Origin: Gammaproteobacteria bacterium
GTDB lineage: Bacteria; Pseudomonadota; Gammaproteobacteria; Thiohalomonadales; Thiohalomonadaceae
DNA: 64,000 nt
Reading direction: 5' to 3'
Assembly: GCA_003252455.1 (NCBI GenBank)
Contig: QKED01000092.1
Span: 1 to 64,000, forward strand
Of this stretch, positions 39,520 through 48,027 are shown piece by piece. The stretch's first letter is position 1. Every line of letters begins with the position of its first letter. A program made the position numbers and the translations under genes. Below the pieces are notes generated by a model. The model saw only the letters and a program-made list of their open reading frames with translations, was not told the DNA's origin and ran no database searches.

Positions 39520-40818
39520 ATGCAGATAAAGAGAGTTTCGCAGGGCCTGTGGGCGCTGCTCGCCACCACCCTCCCCGTTGCGGCCTTCGCCGAAGACGCC
39601 CTGGACTCCGGCAACACGGCCTGGATGCTCACCGCCACCGCCTTGGTGCTGCTCATGACCATCCCCGGTCTGGCGCTCTTCTACGGCGGCATGGTGCGTG
39701 CCAAGAACGTCCTCTCGGTGCTCATGCAGTGCTTCGCTATCACCGCCCTGATGACCGTGCTGTGGATGGTCGCCGGCTATAGCATCGCCTTCACCGATGG
39801 CGGCTCGATGAACGCCTGGATGGGCGGCTTCAGCAAGATGTTCCTCTCCGGGGTGACGGTGGACAGCCTGAGCGGCACCATCCCCGAGTCCCTGTTCATG
39901 ACCTTCCAGATGACCTTCGCCATCATCACCCCGGCACTCATTGTCGGTGCCTTCGCCGAACGCATGAAGTTCTCCGCCATGCTCTGGTTCATGGGGGGTT
40001 GGCTGCTGCTGGTCTATGCACCGATCTGCCACTGGGTGTGGGGTGGCGGCTGGCTGGCCGACAAGGGTGTGCTCGACTTCGCCGGTGGTACCGTGGTGCA
40101 CATCAACGCCGGTGTCGCCGGTCTGGTCGCGGCCATCGTCCTGGGTAAGCGCAAGGGTTACCCCGGCACCGCCATGCCCCCGCACAACCTGACCTATACC
40201 CTGATCGGCGCCTCCCTGCTGTGGGTGGGTTGGTTCGGCTTCAACGCAGGCTCCGAGCTGGCCGCCGACGGCACCGCCGGCATGGCCATGGCGGTGACCC
40301 AGATCGCCACCGCCGCCGCCGCTCTGGCCTGGATGTTCGCCGAGTGGGTCGCCCACGGCAAGCCGAGTGTGTTGGGCATCGCCTCCGGTGCCGTGGCCGG
40401 TCTGGTCGCCATCACCCCCGCCTCCGGCACCGCAGGCCCTATGGGTGCCCTGTTGATCGGCGCCGCTGCCGGTGTCGGTTGCTTCTTCGCCGCCACCAAG
40501 CTCAAGCGCGCCATGGGCTATGACGACTCCCTGGACGCCTTCGGCGTGCACGCGGTGGGCGGCATCATCGGTGCTATCCTCACCGGCGTGTGTGCCGACG
40601 CCAGCCTCGGCGGCGTGGGTCTGGCCGAGGGCGTGAGCATCGGTCAGCAGGTGGTGGTGCAGGCCATCGGCGTGCTCGCCACCCTGGTCTACACCGCCGT
40701 GGCCAGCTTTGTCCTGCTCAAGATTGTCGACCTGCTGGTCGGTCTGCGCGTGACCGAGGAGCAGGAGAGCGAAGGCCTCGATATCGCCATGCACGACGAG
40801 CGCGGCTACAACCTGTAA
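39520..40818 (+). CDS. amtB: Ammonium transporter AmtB, copy 1
   Basis: The 432-residue channel has a cleavable-looking signal (LWALLATTLPVAAFAEDALDSG) as in E. coli AmtB, then about 11 helices. The pore histidines appear in INAGVAGL-type context (GGTVVHINAGVAG) and DAFGVHAVGGIIGA. Start is ATG 39520 after TTAGGAGATTACC. It conducts ammonium/ammonia under nitrogen limitation, gated by GlnK. Confidence 0.95.
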   Translation: MQIKRVSQGLWALLATTLPVAAFAEDALDSGNTAWMLTATALVLLMTIPGLALFYGGMVRAKNVLSVLMQCFAITALMTVLWMVAGYSIAFTDGGSMNAWMGGFSKMFLSGVTVDSLSGTIPESLFMTFQMTFAIITPALIVGAFAERMKFSAMLWFMGGWLLLVYAPICHWVWGGGWLADKGVLDFAGGTVVHINAGVAGLVAAIVLGKRKGYPGTAMPPHNLTYTLIGASLLWVGWFGFNAGSELAADGTAGMAMAVTQIATAAAALAWMFAEWVAHGKPSVLGIASGAVAGLVAITPASGTAGPMGALLIGAAAGVGCFFAATKLKRAMGYDDSLDAFGVHAVGGIIGAILTGVCADASLGGVGLAEGVSIGQQVVVQAIGVLATLVYTAVASFVLLKIVDLLVGLRVTEEQESEGLDIAMHDERGYNL

Positions 40819-40841
40819 GCCTCGCCTCTCGCGTGCCCCTC

Positions 40842-40876
40842 AAGGGGTGGGTGCCTCGGCACCCACCCCTTTTTTT
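40842..40876 (+). terminator. Terminator of glnK-amtB pair 1
   Basis: A 14-bp stem, AAGGGGTGGGTGCC / GGCACCCACCCCTT, with a tiny loop followed by seven Ts. It begins 24 bases after the amtB stop. Confidence 0.9.
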
Positions 40877-40990
40877 GTGCCGTTCGGTCGGGTCGTGAGT
40901 GCCTGCGGTGGCATATGTGCCAACCATCTGTCCTTTTGAGGGGGAGCGGTGCGGGCCACGCACAGCGGTTGTGCCGAAAGCGCGGCCGCT

Positions 40991-41007
40991 TGCACCATCA
41001 TGGTGCG
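40991..41007 (+). promoter_or_regulatory. NtrC-like binding site upstream of second glnK
   Basis: TGCACC-ATCAT-GGTGCG matches the NtrC palindrome with one base off. It lies 93 bases upstream of the sigma54 promoter at 41101. Confidence 0.75.
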
Positions 41008-41100
41008 ATTTGCGCGCGAAAGGGCGCGAATGGCCCCTGAGGGTGGGCATGGGTCTGCCGTGAACGGCCAATCCCCTGTGACCACGCCCGGTTCTGGGTA

Positions 41101-41117
41101 TTGGCACAAGGTGTGCA
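41101..41117 (+). promoter_or_regulatory. Sigma54 promoter of glnK-amtB pair 2
   Basis: TTGGCACAAGGTGTGCA contains TGGCAC and TGC with GG and GC exactly 10 bases apart. It lies 139 bases before the second glnK, almost the same distance as in pair 1. The 437-base gap 40819-41255 holds the terminator and these two sites, and no gene. Confidence 0.75.
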
Positions 41118-41126
41118 TACGGATAG

Positions 41127-41594
<468 letters not shown>

Positions 41595-41638
41595 GACCAC
41601 CTCTCTTCACTCATTTGAATTTGGCATAGGAGTTCGTC

Positions 41639-42877
41639 ATGGAACCCGTAGCAGAATTGCAATACGTACTTAACACCTTCTGGTTCGTCCTCGCTGGCGC
41701 GCTGGTGATGTGGATGGCCGCTGGCTTCGCCATGCTTGAGGCTGGTCTGGTCCGCACCAAGAACACCACCGAGATCCTCACCAAGAACGTCGCCCTTTAC
41801 GCCATCGCCTGCATCATGTACCTGCTGGTCGGTTACAACCTGATGTACGGCTCTGGTAACAGCTTCATCGGTGGCGGCTTCCTCCTGAGCGGCATCGCCG
41901 GTGACGACGGTGTCTCCTACATGGGTGATGCGGGTCCGCACCACGCCATGCTCGCCGACTTCTTCTTCCAGGTCGTGTTCGTCGCCACCGCCATGTCCAT
42001 CGTCTCCGGTGCCGTCGCCGAGCGCATGAAGCTGTGGGCCTTCCTGCTCTTCTCCGTGGTCATGACCGGCTTCATCTACCCCATTCAGGGCCACTGGAGC
42101 TGGGGCGGTGGCTTCCTCTCCGAGGTCGGCTACTCCGACTACGCCGGTTCTGGCATCGTGCACATGTGCGGCGCGGCCGCTGCACTCGCCGGTGTCCTGC
42201 TGCTCGGCGCACGTAAGGGCAAATACGGCTCCAACGGCCAGATCAACGCCATCCCCGGTGCCAACCTGCCCATCGCCACCCTGGGTACCTTCATCCTCTG
42301 GCTCGGCTGGTTCGGCTTCAACGGCGGCTCCGAGCTGGCCCTCGATAGCAAGGGCGCTGCCGATGCCATCGCCGCTGTGTTCGTCAACACCAACATGGCC
42401 GCTGCTGGTGGCCTGGTCGCCGCCCTCATCACCGCCCGCGTGCTGTTCGGCAAGGCCGACCTGACCATGGCCCTGAACGGTGCCCTGGCTGGCCTGGTGG
42501 CCATCACCGCTGGCCCCAACACCCCCACCCCCCTGCTCGGCACCATCATCGGCGCCATCGGTGGCGTGCTGGTGGTCTTCTCCATCCTCACCTTCGACAA
42601 GCTGAAGATCGATGACCCGGTCGGTGCCATCTCCGTGCACGGTGTGGTCGGTATGTGGGGCGTCCTGGCTGTGCTGCTCTCCAACGAGGAGGCCACCCTG
42701 ACCGGTCAGCTCTACGGCATCGTCGCCATCTTCGGCTTCGTCTTCGTCTCCAGCCTCATCGTCTGGTTCGTGCTCAAGGCCGTCATGGGCATCCGCGTCA
42801 GCGAAGAGGAAGAGTACGAGGGCGTCGACCTGGTCGAGTGCGGTATGGAAGCCTACCCCGAGTTCACCGCCAAGTAA
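41639..42877 (+). CDS. amtB: Ammonium transporter AmtB, copy 2 (distinct subtype)
   Basis: The 412-residue Amt-family channel has no signal peptide; it starts MEPVAELQYVLNTFWFVLAG directly at the first helix. Pore histidines are in GSGIVHMCGAAAALAG and GAISVHGVVGMWGV. It is quite unlike copy 1 and resembles cyanobacterial/Amt1-type channels. The C-terminus (RVSEEEEYEGVDLVECGMEAYPEF) is the kind that interacts with GlnK. A TAGGAG ribosome site precedes the ATG. Confidence 0.93.
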   Translation: MEPVAELQYVLNTFWFVLAGALVMWMAAGFAMLEAGLVRTKNTTEILTKNVALYAIACIMYLLVGYNLMYGSGNSFIGGGFLLSGIAGDDGVSYMGDAGPHHAMLADFFFQVVFVATAMSIVSGAVAERMKLWAFLLFSVVMTGFIYPIQGHWSWGGGFLSEVGYSDYAGSGIVHMCGAAAALAGVLLLGARKGKYGSNGQINAIPGANLPIATLGTFILWLGWFGFNGGSELALDSKGAADAIAAVFVNTNMAAAGGLVAALITARVLFGKADLTMALNGALAGLVAITAGPNTPTPLLGTIIGAIGGVLVVFSILTFDKLKIDDPVGAISVHGVVGMWGVLAVLLSNEEATLTGQLYGIVAIFGFVFVSSLIVWFVLKAVMGIRVSEEEEYEGVDLVECGMEAYPEFTAK

Positions 42878-42901
42878 GCGGCACAAGCTCTCTCCTGGGT
42901 T

Positions 42902-42932
42902 GGGGGGTACCTTCGGGTACCCCCTTTTTTTT
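42902..42932 (+). terminator. Terminator of glnK-amtB pair 2
   Basis: A 9-bp stem, GGGGGTACC-TTCG-GGTACCCCC, with a stable TTCG loop and eight Ts. It begins 26 bases after the amtB stop. Confidence 0.92.
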
Positions 42933-42975
42933 GCGCTTTTGTCGCGGGTCTGAGAGGCTGTGTGGCGGGAGGGCG

Positions 42976-43794
42976 TCAAGGCGTGGGTCGGTACTCTTTC
43001 CATTCGAGGCCGGGCTCGACCCGGCGAGAGGTGAGCCGTCCGCCGATAGCCACAATGCCATGCTGCGTACCGATGACGAACTTCTGGCCCGCGGCATAAT
43101 TGTGCAGCACGGTGATACTCGTCGCGCCTAACTCGCTCCATGGGCCTTGGTTGATCCAGGTGTAGAGCATCGGGAACCCCTTCGCTTGGAAGTCGAGTGC
43201 CAGCAGGTCACGTCGGGTCAGGATGAGGAGGATGTCGTCGCGAAAGGGCGTGGCCTGGATCGGGGCGTCGGCCAGGGTCGCGACGCGTTCGAGCCGGGGT
43301 GGATAGGCCTGAGTATCCAGGCGATAGAGTGAGCCGGTGGGAAACAAGAGAATCCCTCCCGCCAAGAGGTAGAGTTCACCCCTGAAGGGGATGAATTGCC
43401 GGATCGGCTCGGGGTTCTCGAATCGGTATTCACCTCTGGCCGAGCGCGCGATCAGACCCGCACCCCACTCGCCGCAGTCCCAGGCGTAAAAACTGTATTC
43501 ACTGGTGGTGTATTCGAGTGTCTCGGCGCGCAGACCACAGGGGGGCAGCTCGGTGGGCTCGCGGTAGGTCGGCTCTTGAACGATGGAGATGATGCCGTTG
43601 TCCGTCTCGACGCGGTACTGAAAGTCGGGCTGGTCGTAGGGGCCGTTCTCTGAGGACGGTGTCGGCCTCTGTGCCACGATCTGCCAGCCCATCTGGGTCA
43701 GTTGGTCGTGTAGGTTCGTGGCCGCGGTGGTGGGCGACGAGCAGATGAGGGTGGCGAGGAGCAGTGTGCGGGGGGTAGCGCAGCGCGGATTCAT
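42976..43794 (-). CDS. Exported hypothetical protein, propeller-like
   Basis: The 272-residue product has a signal peptide (MNPRCATPRTLLLATLICSS, cleavage near TTAATN). The mature part has repeated short beta-strand units (GLIARSARGEYRFENP, GELYLLAGGILLFPTGSLYRLD, DDILLILTRRDLLALDF, KFVIGTQHGIVAIGGR) like a small beta-propeller. I do not recognise the family. The start at 43794 is chosen for the signal peptide. It is preceded on the same strand by the pilin-like gene. Confidence 0.6.
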   Translation of the reverse strand: MNPRCATPRTLLLATLICSSPTTAATNLHDQLTQMGWQIVAQRPTPSSENGPYDQPDFQYRVETDNGIISIVQEPTYREPTELPPCGLRAETLEYTTSEYSFYAWDCGEWGAGLIARSARGEYRFENPEPIRQFIPFRGELYLLAGGILLFPTGSLYRLDTQAYPPRLERVATLADAPIQATPFRDDILLILTRRDLLALDFQAKGFPMLYTWINQGPWSELGATSITVLHNYAAGQKFVIGTQHGIVAIGGRLTSRRVEPGLEWKEYRPTP

Positions 43795-43831
43795 GCTGAC
43801 CGTTCCTTGGGGTCGCGTACAAGGCGTCTGT

Positions 43832-44206
43832 TTAATGTAGCTGACACCCCTTGGCCGCCTTCTCTGGTCCGACCAGGGTGCGCCACTCAACGCCGTCGGG
43901 GGTGAGGCGTGGGGTCAGTAACAGAAGTTGGTGCAGTCTGCCGCCCTGCACGATGATGGTCCCGTCATGGGTGATCTCCACCAGAGATGCATCTGACAGA
44001 GTAGGGACGGGTATGCCATCACCGACCCCGTGGGTGGCCTTGAGTTGCTCTATCTTTCGCCTGATGGTCTGCCGGGTAGGCTGTAACTCCCAGCACCATC
44101 GGGAGACCTCTGCTGATGCAGCGTAGTCGGCGTATTGCGGGACGATAATGGCAGCGACGACGAGAATGGCTATCCCTCCCGCGACACCTTGAATAAAACA
44201 GCCCAT
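43832..44206 (-). CDS. Type IV pilin-like protein lacking a normal leader
   Basis: The 124-residue product has an N-terminal helix (GGIAILVVAAIIVPQYADYAASAEVSRW) much like the pilin sequence AIPQYQDYTARAQVS. The C-terminus (GVEWRTLVGPEKAAKGCQ) resembles a pilin tail, and a cysteine pair could form the D-loop. The usual prepilin-peptidase site (GFTLIE) is not present; it starts MGCFIQGVAGG, so processing may not occur. It may be a pilin-derived membrane protein. It lies 37 bases upstream of the exported gene on the minus strand. Confidence 0.55.
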   Translation of the reverse strand: MGCFIQGVAGGIAILVVAAIIVPQYADYAASAEVSRWCWELQPTRQTIRRKIEQLKATHGVGDGIPVPTLSDASLVEITHDGTIIVQGGRLHQLLLLTPRLTPDGVEWRTLVGPEKAAKGCQLH

Positions 44207-44337
44207 AGCGAACCCCTTGCATAGCCTGCTGCATAGCTGAGTATTTAGTGATGGATAGTTGCACGCAAGTAGTGCCGGGATGCATGGGGTATCTACTGGT
44301 ACCAGTAAGTCGAGCCAGAGCGGCTAAACCCCAAACG

Positions 44338-44365
44338 CAGAGAGGGGGCCGGTCGGCCCCCTCTC
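44338..44365. terminator. Strong GC hairpin
   Basis: A 12-bp stem, AGAGAGGGGGCC / GGCCCCCTCTCT, with a GGTC loop but no T-run. It lies between the pilin-like gene and the island edge. 44207-44337 has no gene. Confidence 0.5.
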
Positions 44366-44373
44366 TATGCTCA

Positions 44374-44401
44374 CTCTCCGTGTTCTCCGTGCCTCCGTGG
44401 C
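44374..44401 (-). repeat. Solo copy of the dispersed CCACGGAGG repeat
   Basis: It reads CTCCGTGTTCTCCGTGCCTC followed by CGTGGC, the inverted end form of the elements at 5748 and 61492, with no opposite end nearby. It lies 10 bases outside the left end of the guaA island. Confidence 0.7.
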
Positions 44402-44410
44402 AAACCCCCA

Positions 44411-44428
44411 CTCACTCCCGCTCTATTG
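44411..44428 (+). other. Outer left att-like site
   Basis: CTCACTCCCGCTCTATTG resembles the guaA 3' end (TCATTCCCACTCGATGG) and is even closer to the inner site at 47704 (two differences over 17 bases). TGTAAACAAG continues at both. It marks the chromosome-island junction. Confidence 0.7.
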
Positions 44429-44485
44429 TAAACAAGACATTTTTATCTTTTATATTCAATGGCTTATTTTCCTGCTAATTGGTAA

Positions 44486-44504
44486 TACCATGAAAAATAC
44501 CATG
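44486..44504 (+). promoter_or_regulatory. Paired integrase arm-type sites, outer left end
   Basis: Two TACCATG motifs start 12 bases apart (44486 and 44498). The first begins 57 bases after the att core ends. The same motif recurs at 47778-47796 and near the right end (59593, 59662 and inverted at 59688), which fits tyrosine-recombinase arm binding. Confidence 0.55.
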
Positions 44505-44718
44505 CTCAGAAAAGGCTTAACAATATTTTGAAAAATTGCCTACTGAGCGCTGCCGCACAGCTCCATAGGCCGCTTTCCTGGCTTTGCTTCCAGATGTATG
44601 CTCTTCTGCTCCTGCAGCTAATGGATCACCGCAAACAGGTTACTCGCCTGGGGATTCCCTTTCGACCCGAGCATCCGTATGATACTCATGCTCGATTATT
44701 ATTATTATAGAAGCCCCC

Positions 44719-45534
44719 ATGAATAAATCGCTCATCATTTTCGGCATCGTCAACATAACCTCGGACAGTTTCTCCGATGGAGGCCGGTATCTGGCGCCAG
44801 ACGCAGCCATTGCGCAGGCGCGTAAGCTGATGGCCGAGGGGGCAGATGTGATCGACCTCGGTCCGGCATCCAGCAATCCCGACGCCGCGCCTGTTTCGTC
44901 CGACACAGAAATCGCGCGTATCGCGCCGGTGCTGGACGCGCTCAAGGCAGATGGCATTCCCGTCTCGCTCGACAGTTATCAACCCGCGACGCAAGCCTAT
45001 GCCTTGTCGCGTGGTGTGGCCTATCTCAATGATATTCGCGGTTTTCCAGACGCTGCGTTCTATCCGCAATTGGCGAAATCATCTGCCAAACTCGTCGTTA
45101 TGCATTCGGTGCAAGACGGGCAGGCAGATCGGCGCGAGGCACCCGCTGGCGACATCATGGATCACATTGCGGCGTTCTTTGACGCGCGCATCGCGGCGCT
45201 GACGGGTGCCGGTATCAAACGCAACCGCCTTGTCCTTGATCCCGGCATGGGGTTTTTTCTGGGGGCTGCTCCCGAAACCTCGCTCTCGGTGCTGGCGCGG
45301 TTCGATGAATTGCGGCTGCGCTTCGATTTGCCGGTGCTTCTGTCTGTTTCGCGCAAATCCTTTCTGCGCGCGCTCACAGGCCGTGGTCCGGGGGATGTCG
45401 GGGCCGCGACACTCGCTGCAGAGCTTGCCGCCGCCGCAGGTGGAGCTGACTTCATCCGCACACACGAGCCGCGCCCCTTGCGCGACGGGCTGGCGGTATT
45501 GGCGGCGCTGAAAGAAACCGCAAGAATTCGTTAA
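44719..45534 (+). CDS. sul2: Sulfonamide-resistant dihydropteroate synthase Sul2
   Basis: The 271-residue product begins MNKSLIIFGIVNITSDSFSD and ends AALKETARIR, matching Sul2 as I know it in length and sequence. Dihydropteroate synthase motifs are NITSDSFSDGG, IDLGPASSNPD, VSLDSYQP and LLSVSRKSF. It condenses pABA with the pterin but discriminates against sulfonamides. The 210 bases upstream (44505-44718) end in an ATT repeat and hold its promoter; no other gene there. Confidence 0.98.
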   Translation: MNKSLIIFGIVNITSDSFSDGGRYLAPDAAIAQARKLMAEGADVIDLGPASSNPDAAPVSSDTEIARIAPVLDALKADGIPVSLDSYQPATQAYALSRGVAYLNDIRGFPDAAFYPQLAKSSAKLVVMHSVQDGQADRREAPAGDIMDHIAAFFDARIAALTGAGIKRNRLVLDPGMGFFLGAAPETSLSVLARFDELRLRFDLPVLLSVSRKSFLRALTGRGPGDVGAATLAAELAAAAGGADFIRTHEPRPLRDGLAVLAALKETARIR

Positions 45535-45620
45535 CTGCACATTCGGGATATTTCTCTATATTCGCGGTTCAGCAGGCATGTCCCCTTTGAGGGCGACCCG
45601 ACGACAGGATAATCGACCTT

Positions 45621-45863
45621 ATGGTGCGCAAATATTTCGGCACAGACGGTATTCGTGGCAAAGCCAACGAAGGCGCGATGACGGCGGAAACCGCCTTGCG
45701 CGTCGGCATGGCGGCTGGCCGTGTCTTTCGTCGCGGTGACCACCGCCATCGTGTCGTGATCGGCAAGGATACGCGCCTGTCGGGCTATATGCTTGAACCC
45801 GCGCTCACAGCCGGTTTCACCTCGATGGGCATGGACGTATTCCTTTTTGGCCCGCTGCCGACA
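45621..45863 (+). pseudogene. glmM: Truncated phosphoglucosamine mutase (glmM 5' fragment)
   Basis: The first 81 codons of glmM ([20 protein letters not shown] ... [10 protein letters not shown]) are intact, then homology stops and the frame continues for 19 unrelated codons to 45923 in ISCR2-flanking DNA. The catalytic serine loop is missing, so it is inactive. sul2 followed by a broken glmM is the known context created by ISCR2; it shows that sul2 was taken from a folP-glmM locus. Confidence 0.92.
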
Positions 45864-47703
45864 ACGTATAGGAAGAATAAACGCCCTTTTCACCCAAGTC
45901 CAACAGCTTTGGACCGCAGTTGACTCTTTCGACACCCCTGCGATGCAACCCAATCCGGCTGACGGGGAGCCAGCAACGCTGAAAATTTACCCTCCTCTTT
46001 CCCACTAGCGGCTCCTTTTCCGACAACCAGCACGGCGGATCCCTGCCGCGGCGCTGTGAACGCAGCATTTTGATTGGTATCGTTGGCCTTCAGGCTCGTC
46101 AGTCAAACAGACCCAGGAGCAGCTCAGCCGGTGGCGCCCGGCTTTCGGGTAACGCCCTGGTCCCGCTGGTTTCGGCTTTGTGCTTCAGGTGATCAAGGAT
46201 CTGCTTGATCACTATAGGGTCTTCAATGCAGGCGATGACTTTCATGGCGCCGCCGCAGCCGCTGCAGGTCTCGATGTCGATATTGAAAACACGCTTGAGC
46301 CGTTGCGCCCATGTCATCGACGCTCGCCGTTGTGCTGGTGTTGCCGGTTCATCAGCCACCCTGACCTTGTTGCCCCTGCCCCGTTTTGCCGGCGTGACCA
46401 ACGCCCGGTGCCGACTGTTGGGTGCGAACACCCCGTGGAAGCGGGTTAGGTTGACTCTGGGCTTCGGTACCAGGGCGGCCAGCCTTGCAATGAAATCCAA
46501 TGGTTCGAAAATGACGTGCGTGGTGCCGTCCCGGTACGGCGTCTTGAGCTGGTAGCGCACGTTGCCGCCTCGTGTTAACGACAGCCGCTTCTCGGATACC
46601 GCCGGGCGGCTGATGTACCGGCACAGCCGTTCGAGCTTCTTGCGTTCATCGGCCCTGGCCGCCACGCCGGCGTGCAGGCTGGACCCGGCTACCTTGCCAA
46701 TCCCGTCACCGAACGGATCACCACTGGTCGGCAGAGTTTGCAAAGTGAACACCTTTCGCCCCGCCTGTGAACCGACAGCGATACGGTAAGTGATCGAGTG
46801 CCCCAGCAGGGGTGTCATCGGGTCGTCATCCACCGCATCCGAGGCCAGATAGCTGTTTTCGACATCCCGTTCCAGCAGGCCTTGCCGTTCCAGATAGCGA
46901 CCCACCCGGTGGGCGATGGTGTGCGTCAGCTGGGTGAGCTCTGGGCTGGTCGGCGCCTTGACCCAGCGGAAACGCGCTGAGCCGTGGGATTGCTCGACAT
47001 ACACACCGTCGAGAAACAGCATGTGGAAGTGAACATTCAGATTGAGCGCCGATCCAAAACGCTGGATCAGGGTGACCGCGCCCGTCTTGGCCACTTGGTG
47101 GGTATGGCCCGCTTTCTTGACCAGGTGCGTGGCAATGACGCGGTAAACGATGCCCAGCACCCACCCCATGATCTCGGGCCGGCTGGCAAACAGGAAACGC
47201 AGCTGAAACGGGAAGCTCAACACCCACTGACGCATGGGTTGTTCAGGCAGTACTTCATCAACCAGCAAGGCGGCACTTTCGGCCATCCGCCGCGCCCCAC
47301 AGCTCGGGCAGAAACCGCGACGCTTACAGCTGAAAGCGACCAGGTGCTCGGCGTGGCAAGACTCGCAGCGAACCCGTAGAAAGCCATGCTCCAGCCGCCC
47401 GCATTGGAGAAATTCTTCAAATTCCCGTTGCACATAGCCCGGCAATTCCTTTCCCTGCTCTGCCATAAGCGCAGCGAATGCCGGGTAATACTCGTCAACG
47501 ATCTGATAGAGAAGGGTTTGCTCGGGTCGGTGGCTCTGGTAACGACCAGTATCCCGATCCCGGCTGGCCGTCCTGGCCGCCACATGAGGCATGTTCCGCG
47601 TCCTTGCAATACTGTGTTTACATACAGTCTATCGCTTAGCGGAAAGTTCTTTTACCCTCAGCCGAAATGCCTGCCGTTGCTAGACATTGCCAGCCAGTGC
47701 CCG
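45864..47703 (-). mobile_element. ISCR2 (IS91-like rolling-circle element)
   Basis: The element is set between the point where glmM homology ends and the inner att-like site at 47704, about 1.84 kb, which fits ISCR2. It contains one transposase gene on the minus strand. IS91-like elements have no inverted repeats or target duplication. The exact termini are inferred from neighbouring features. Confidence 0.8.
46099..47592 (-). CDS. ISCR2 / IS91-family transposase
   Basis: A 497-residue Y2-type rolling-circle transposase. It has an N-terminal zinc-binding cluster (RCESCHAEHLVAFSCKRRGFCPSCGARR), a central HUH-type motif (NLNVHFHMLFLDGVY), a catalytic tyrosine region (LCRYISRPAVSEKRL) and a C-terminal zinc motif (ETCSGCGGAMKVIACIED). 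The sequence fits ISCR2/ISVsa3 as I recall it. It can mobilise DNA next to its origin end, here glmM fragment and sul2. Confidence 0.95.
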   Translation of the reverse strand: MPHVAARTASRDRDTGRYQSHRPEQTLLYQIVDEYYPAFAALMAEQGKELPGYVQREFEEFLQCGRLEHGFLRVRCESCHAEHLVAFSCKRRGFCPSCGARRMAESAALLVDEVLPEQPMRQWVLSFPFQLRFLFASRPEIMGWVLGIVYRVIATHLVKKAGHTHQVAKTGAVTLIQRFGSALNLNVHFHMLFLDGVYVEQSHGSARFRWVKAPTSPELTQLTHTIAHRVGRYLERQGLLERDVENSYLASDAVDDDPMTPLLGHSITYRIAVGSQAGRKVFTLQTLPTSGDPFGDGIGKVAGSSLHAGVAARADERKKLERLCRYISRPAVSEKRLSLTRGGNVRYQLKTPYRDGTTHVIFEPLDFIARLAALVPKPRVNLTRFHGVFAPNSRHRALVTPAKRGRGNKVRVADEPATPAQRRASMTWAQRLKRVFNIDIETCSGCGGAMKVIACIEDPIVIKQILDHLKHKAETSGTRALPESRAPPAELLLGLFD

Positions 47704-47720
47704 TCACTCCCACTCGATTG
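47704..47720 (+). other. Inner left att-like site
   Basis: TCACTCCCACTCGATTG matches the guaA 3' end (TCATTCCCACTCGATGG) at 15 of 17 positions and continues TGTAAACAAG-like as at 44411. It lies exactly where ISCR2 should end. Confidence 0.75.
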
Positions 47721-47777
47721 TAAACAAGCACACAAAACCCTTTAGTGACAACAATTTGCAAGAACTATCAGGCTCAG

Positions 47778-47796
47778 TGCCATGAAAAATACCATG
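47778..47796 (+). promoter_or_regulatory. Paired integrase arm-type sites, inner left end
   Basis: TGCCATG and TACCATG start 12 bases apart. The first begins 57 bases after the inner att core, exactly the geometry of the outer end (44428 to 44486), although the bases between differ. Confidence 0.55.
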
Positions 47797-47802
47797 ACCA
47801 GA

Positions 47803-48027
47803 TCATGAGGTTGAACACGGCTTGCGCCGGCAGCGTTCACGCTCCTGGTCGGCGATCTCGCCCGGCTGCAATGCTAGCTCAGCATCGGTCATGCGCTCCA
47901 GCACGTCGCGTAGGCGGATGGTGCAAGGAATGGGCGGCAGCTCGAACTCATAGCCGCCGGCGATCATTTCGGCCGCAATCTCCTCGGTGATGAAAAACGG
48001 CTCGTCGTCTTGGTTCGGCTTCTTCAT
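47803..48027 (-). CDS. Small acidic protein coupled to the resolvase
   Basis: The 74-residue product starts MKKPNQDDEPFFITEEIAAE and has no recognised domain. Its start overlaps the resolvase stop by 4 bases, so the two are probably co-translated. The C-terminus is basic and Cys-containing (RERCRRKPCSTS). Confidence 0.6.
   Translation of the reverse strand: MKKPNQDDEPFFITEEIAAEMIAGGYEFELPPIPCTIRLRDVLERMTDAELALQPGEIADQERERCRRKPCSTS

Noticed and set aside
44248-44478. Small ORF on the plus strand before the island
   Set aside because: It is made up of the hairpin and the CCACGGAGG repeat read as protein.
45793-46098. Short ORFs between glmM fragment and ISCR2 transposase
   Set aside because: They bridge the recombination junction and have no domain; treated as ISCR2 flank.
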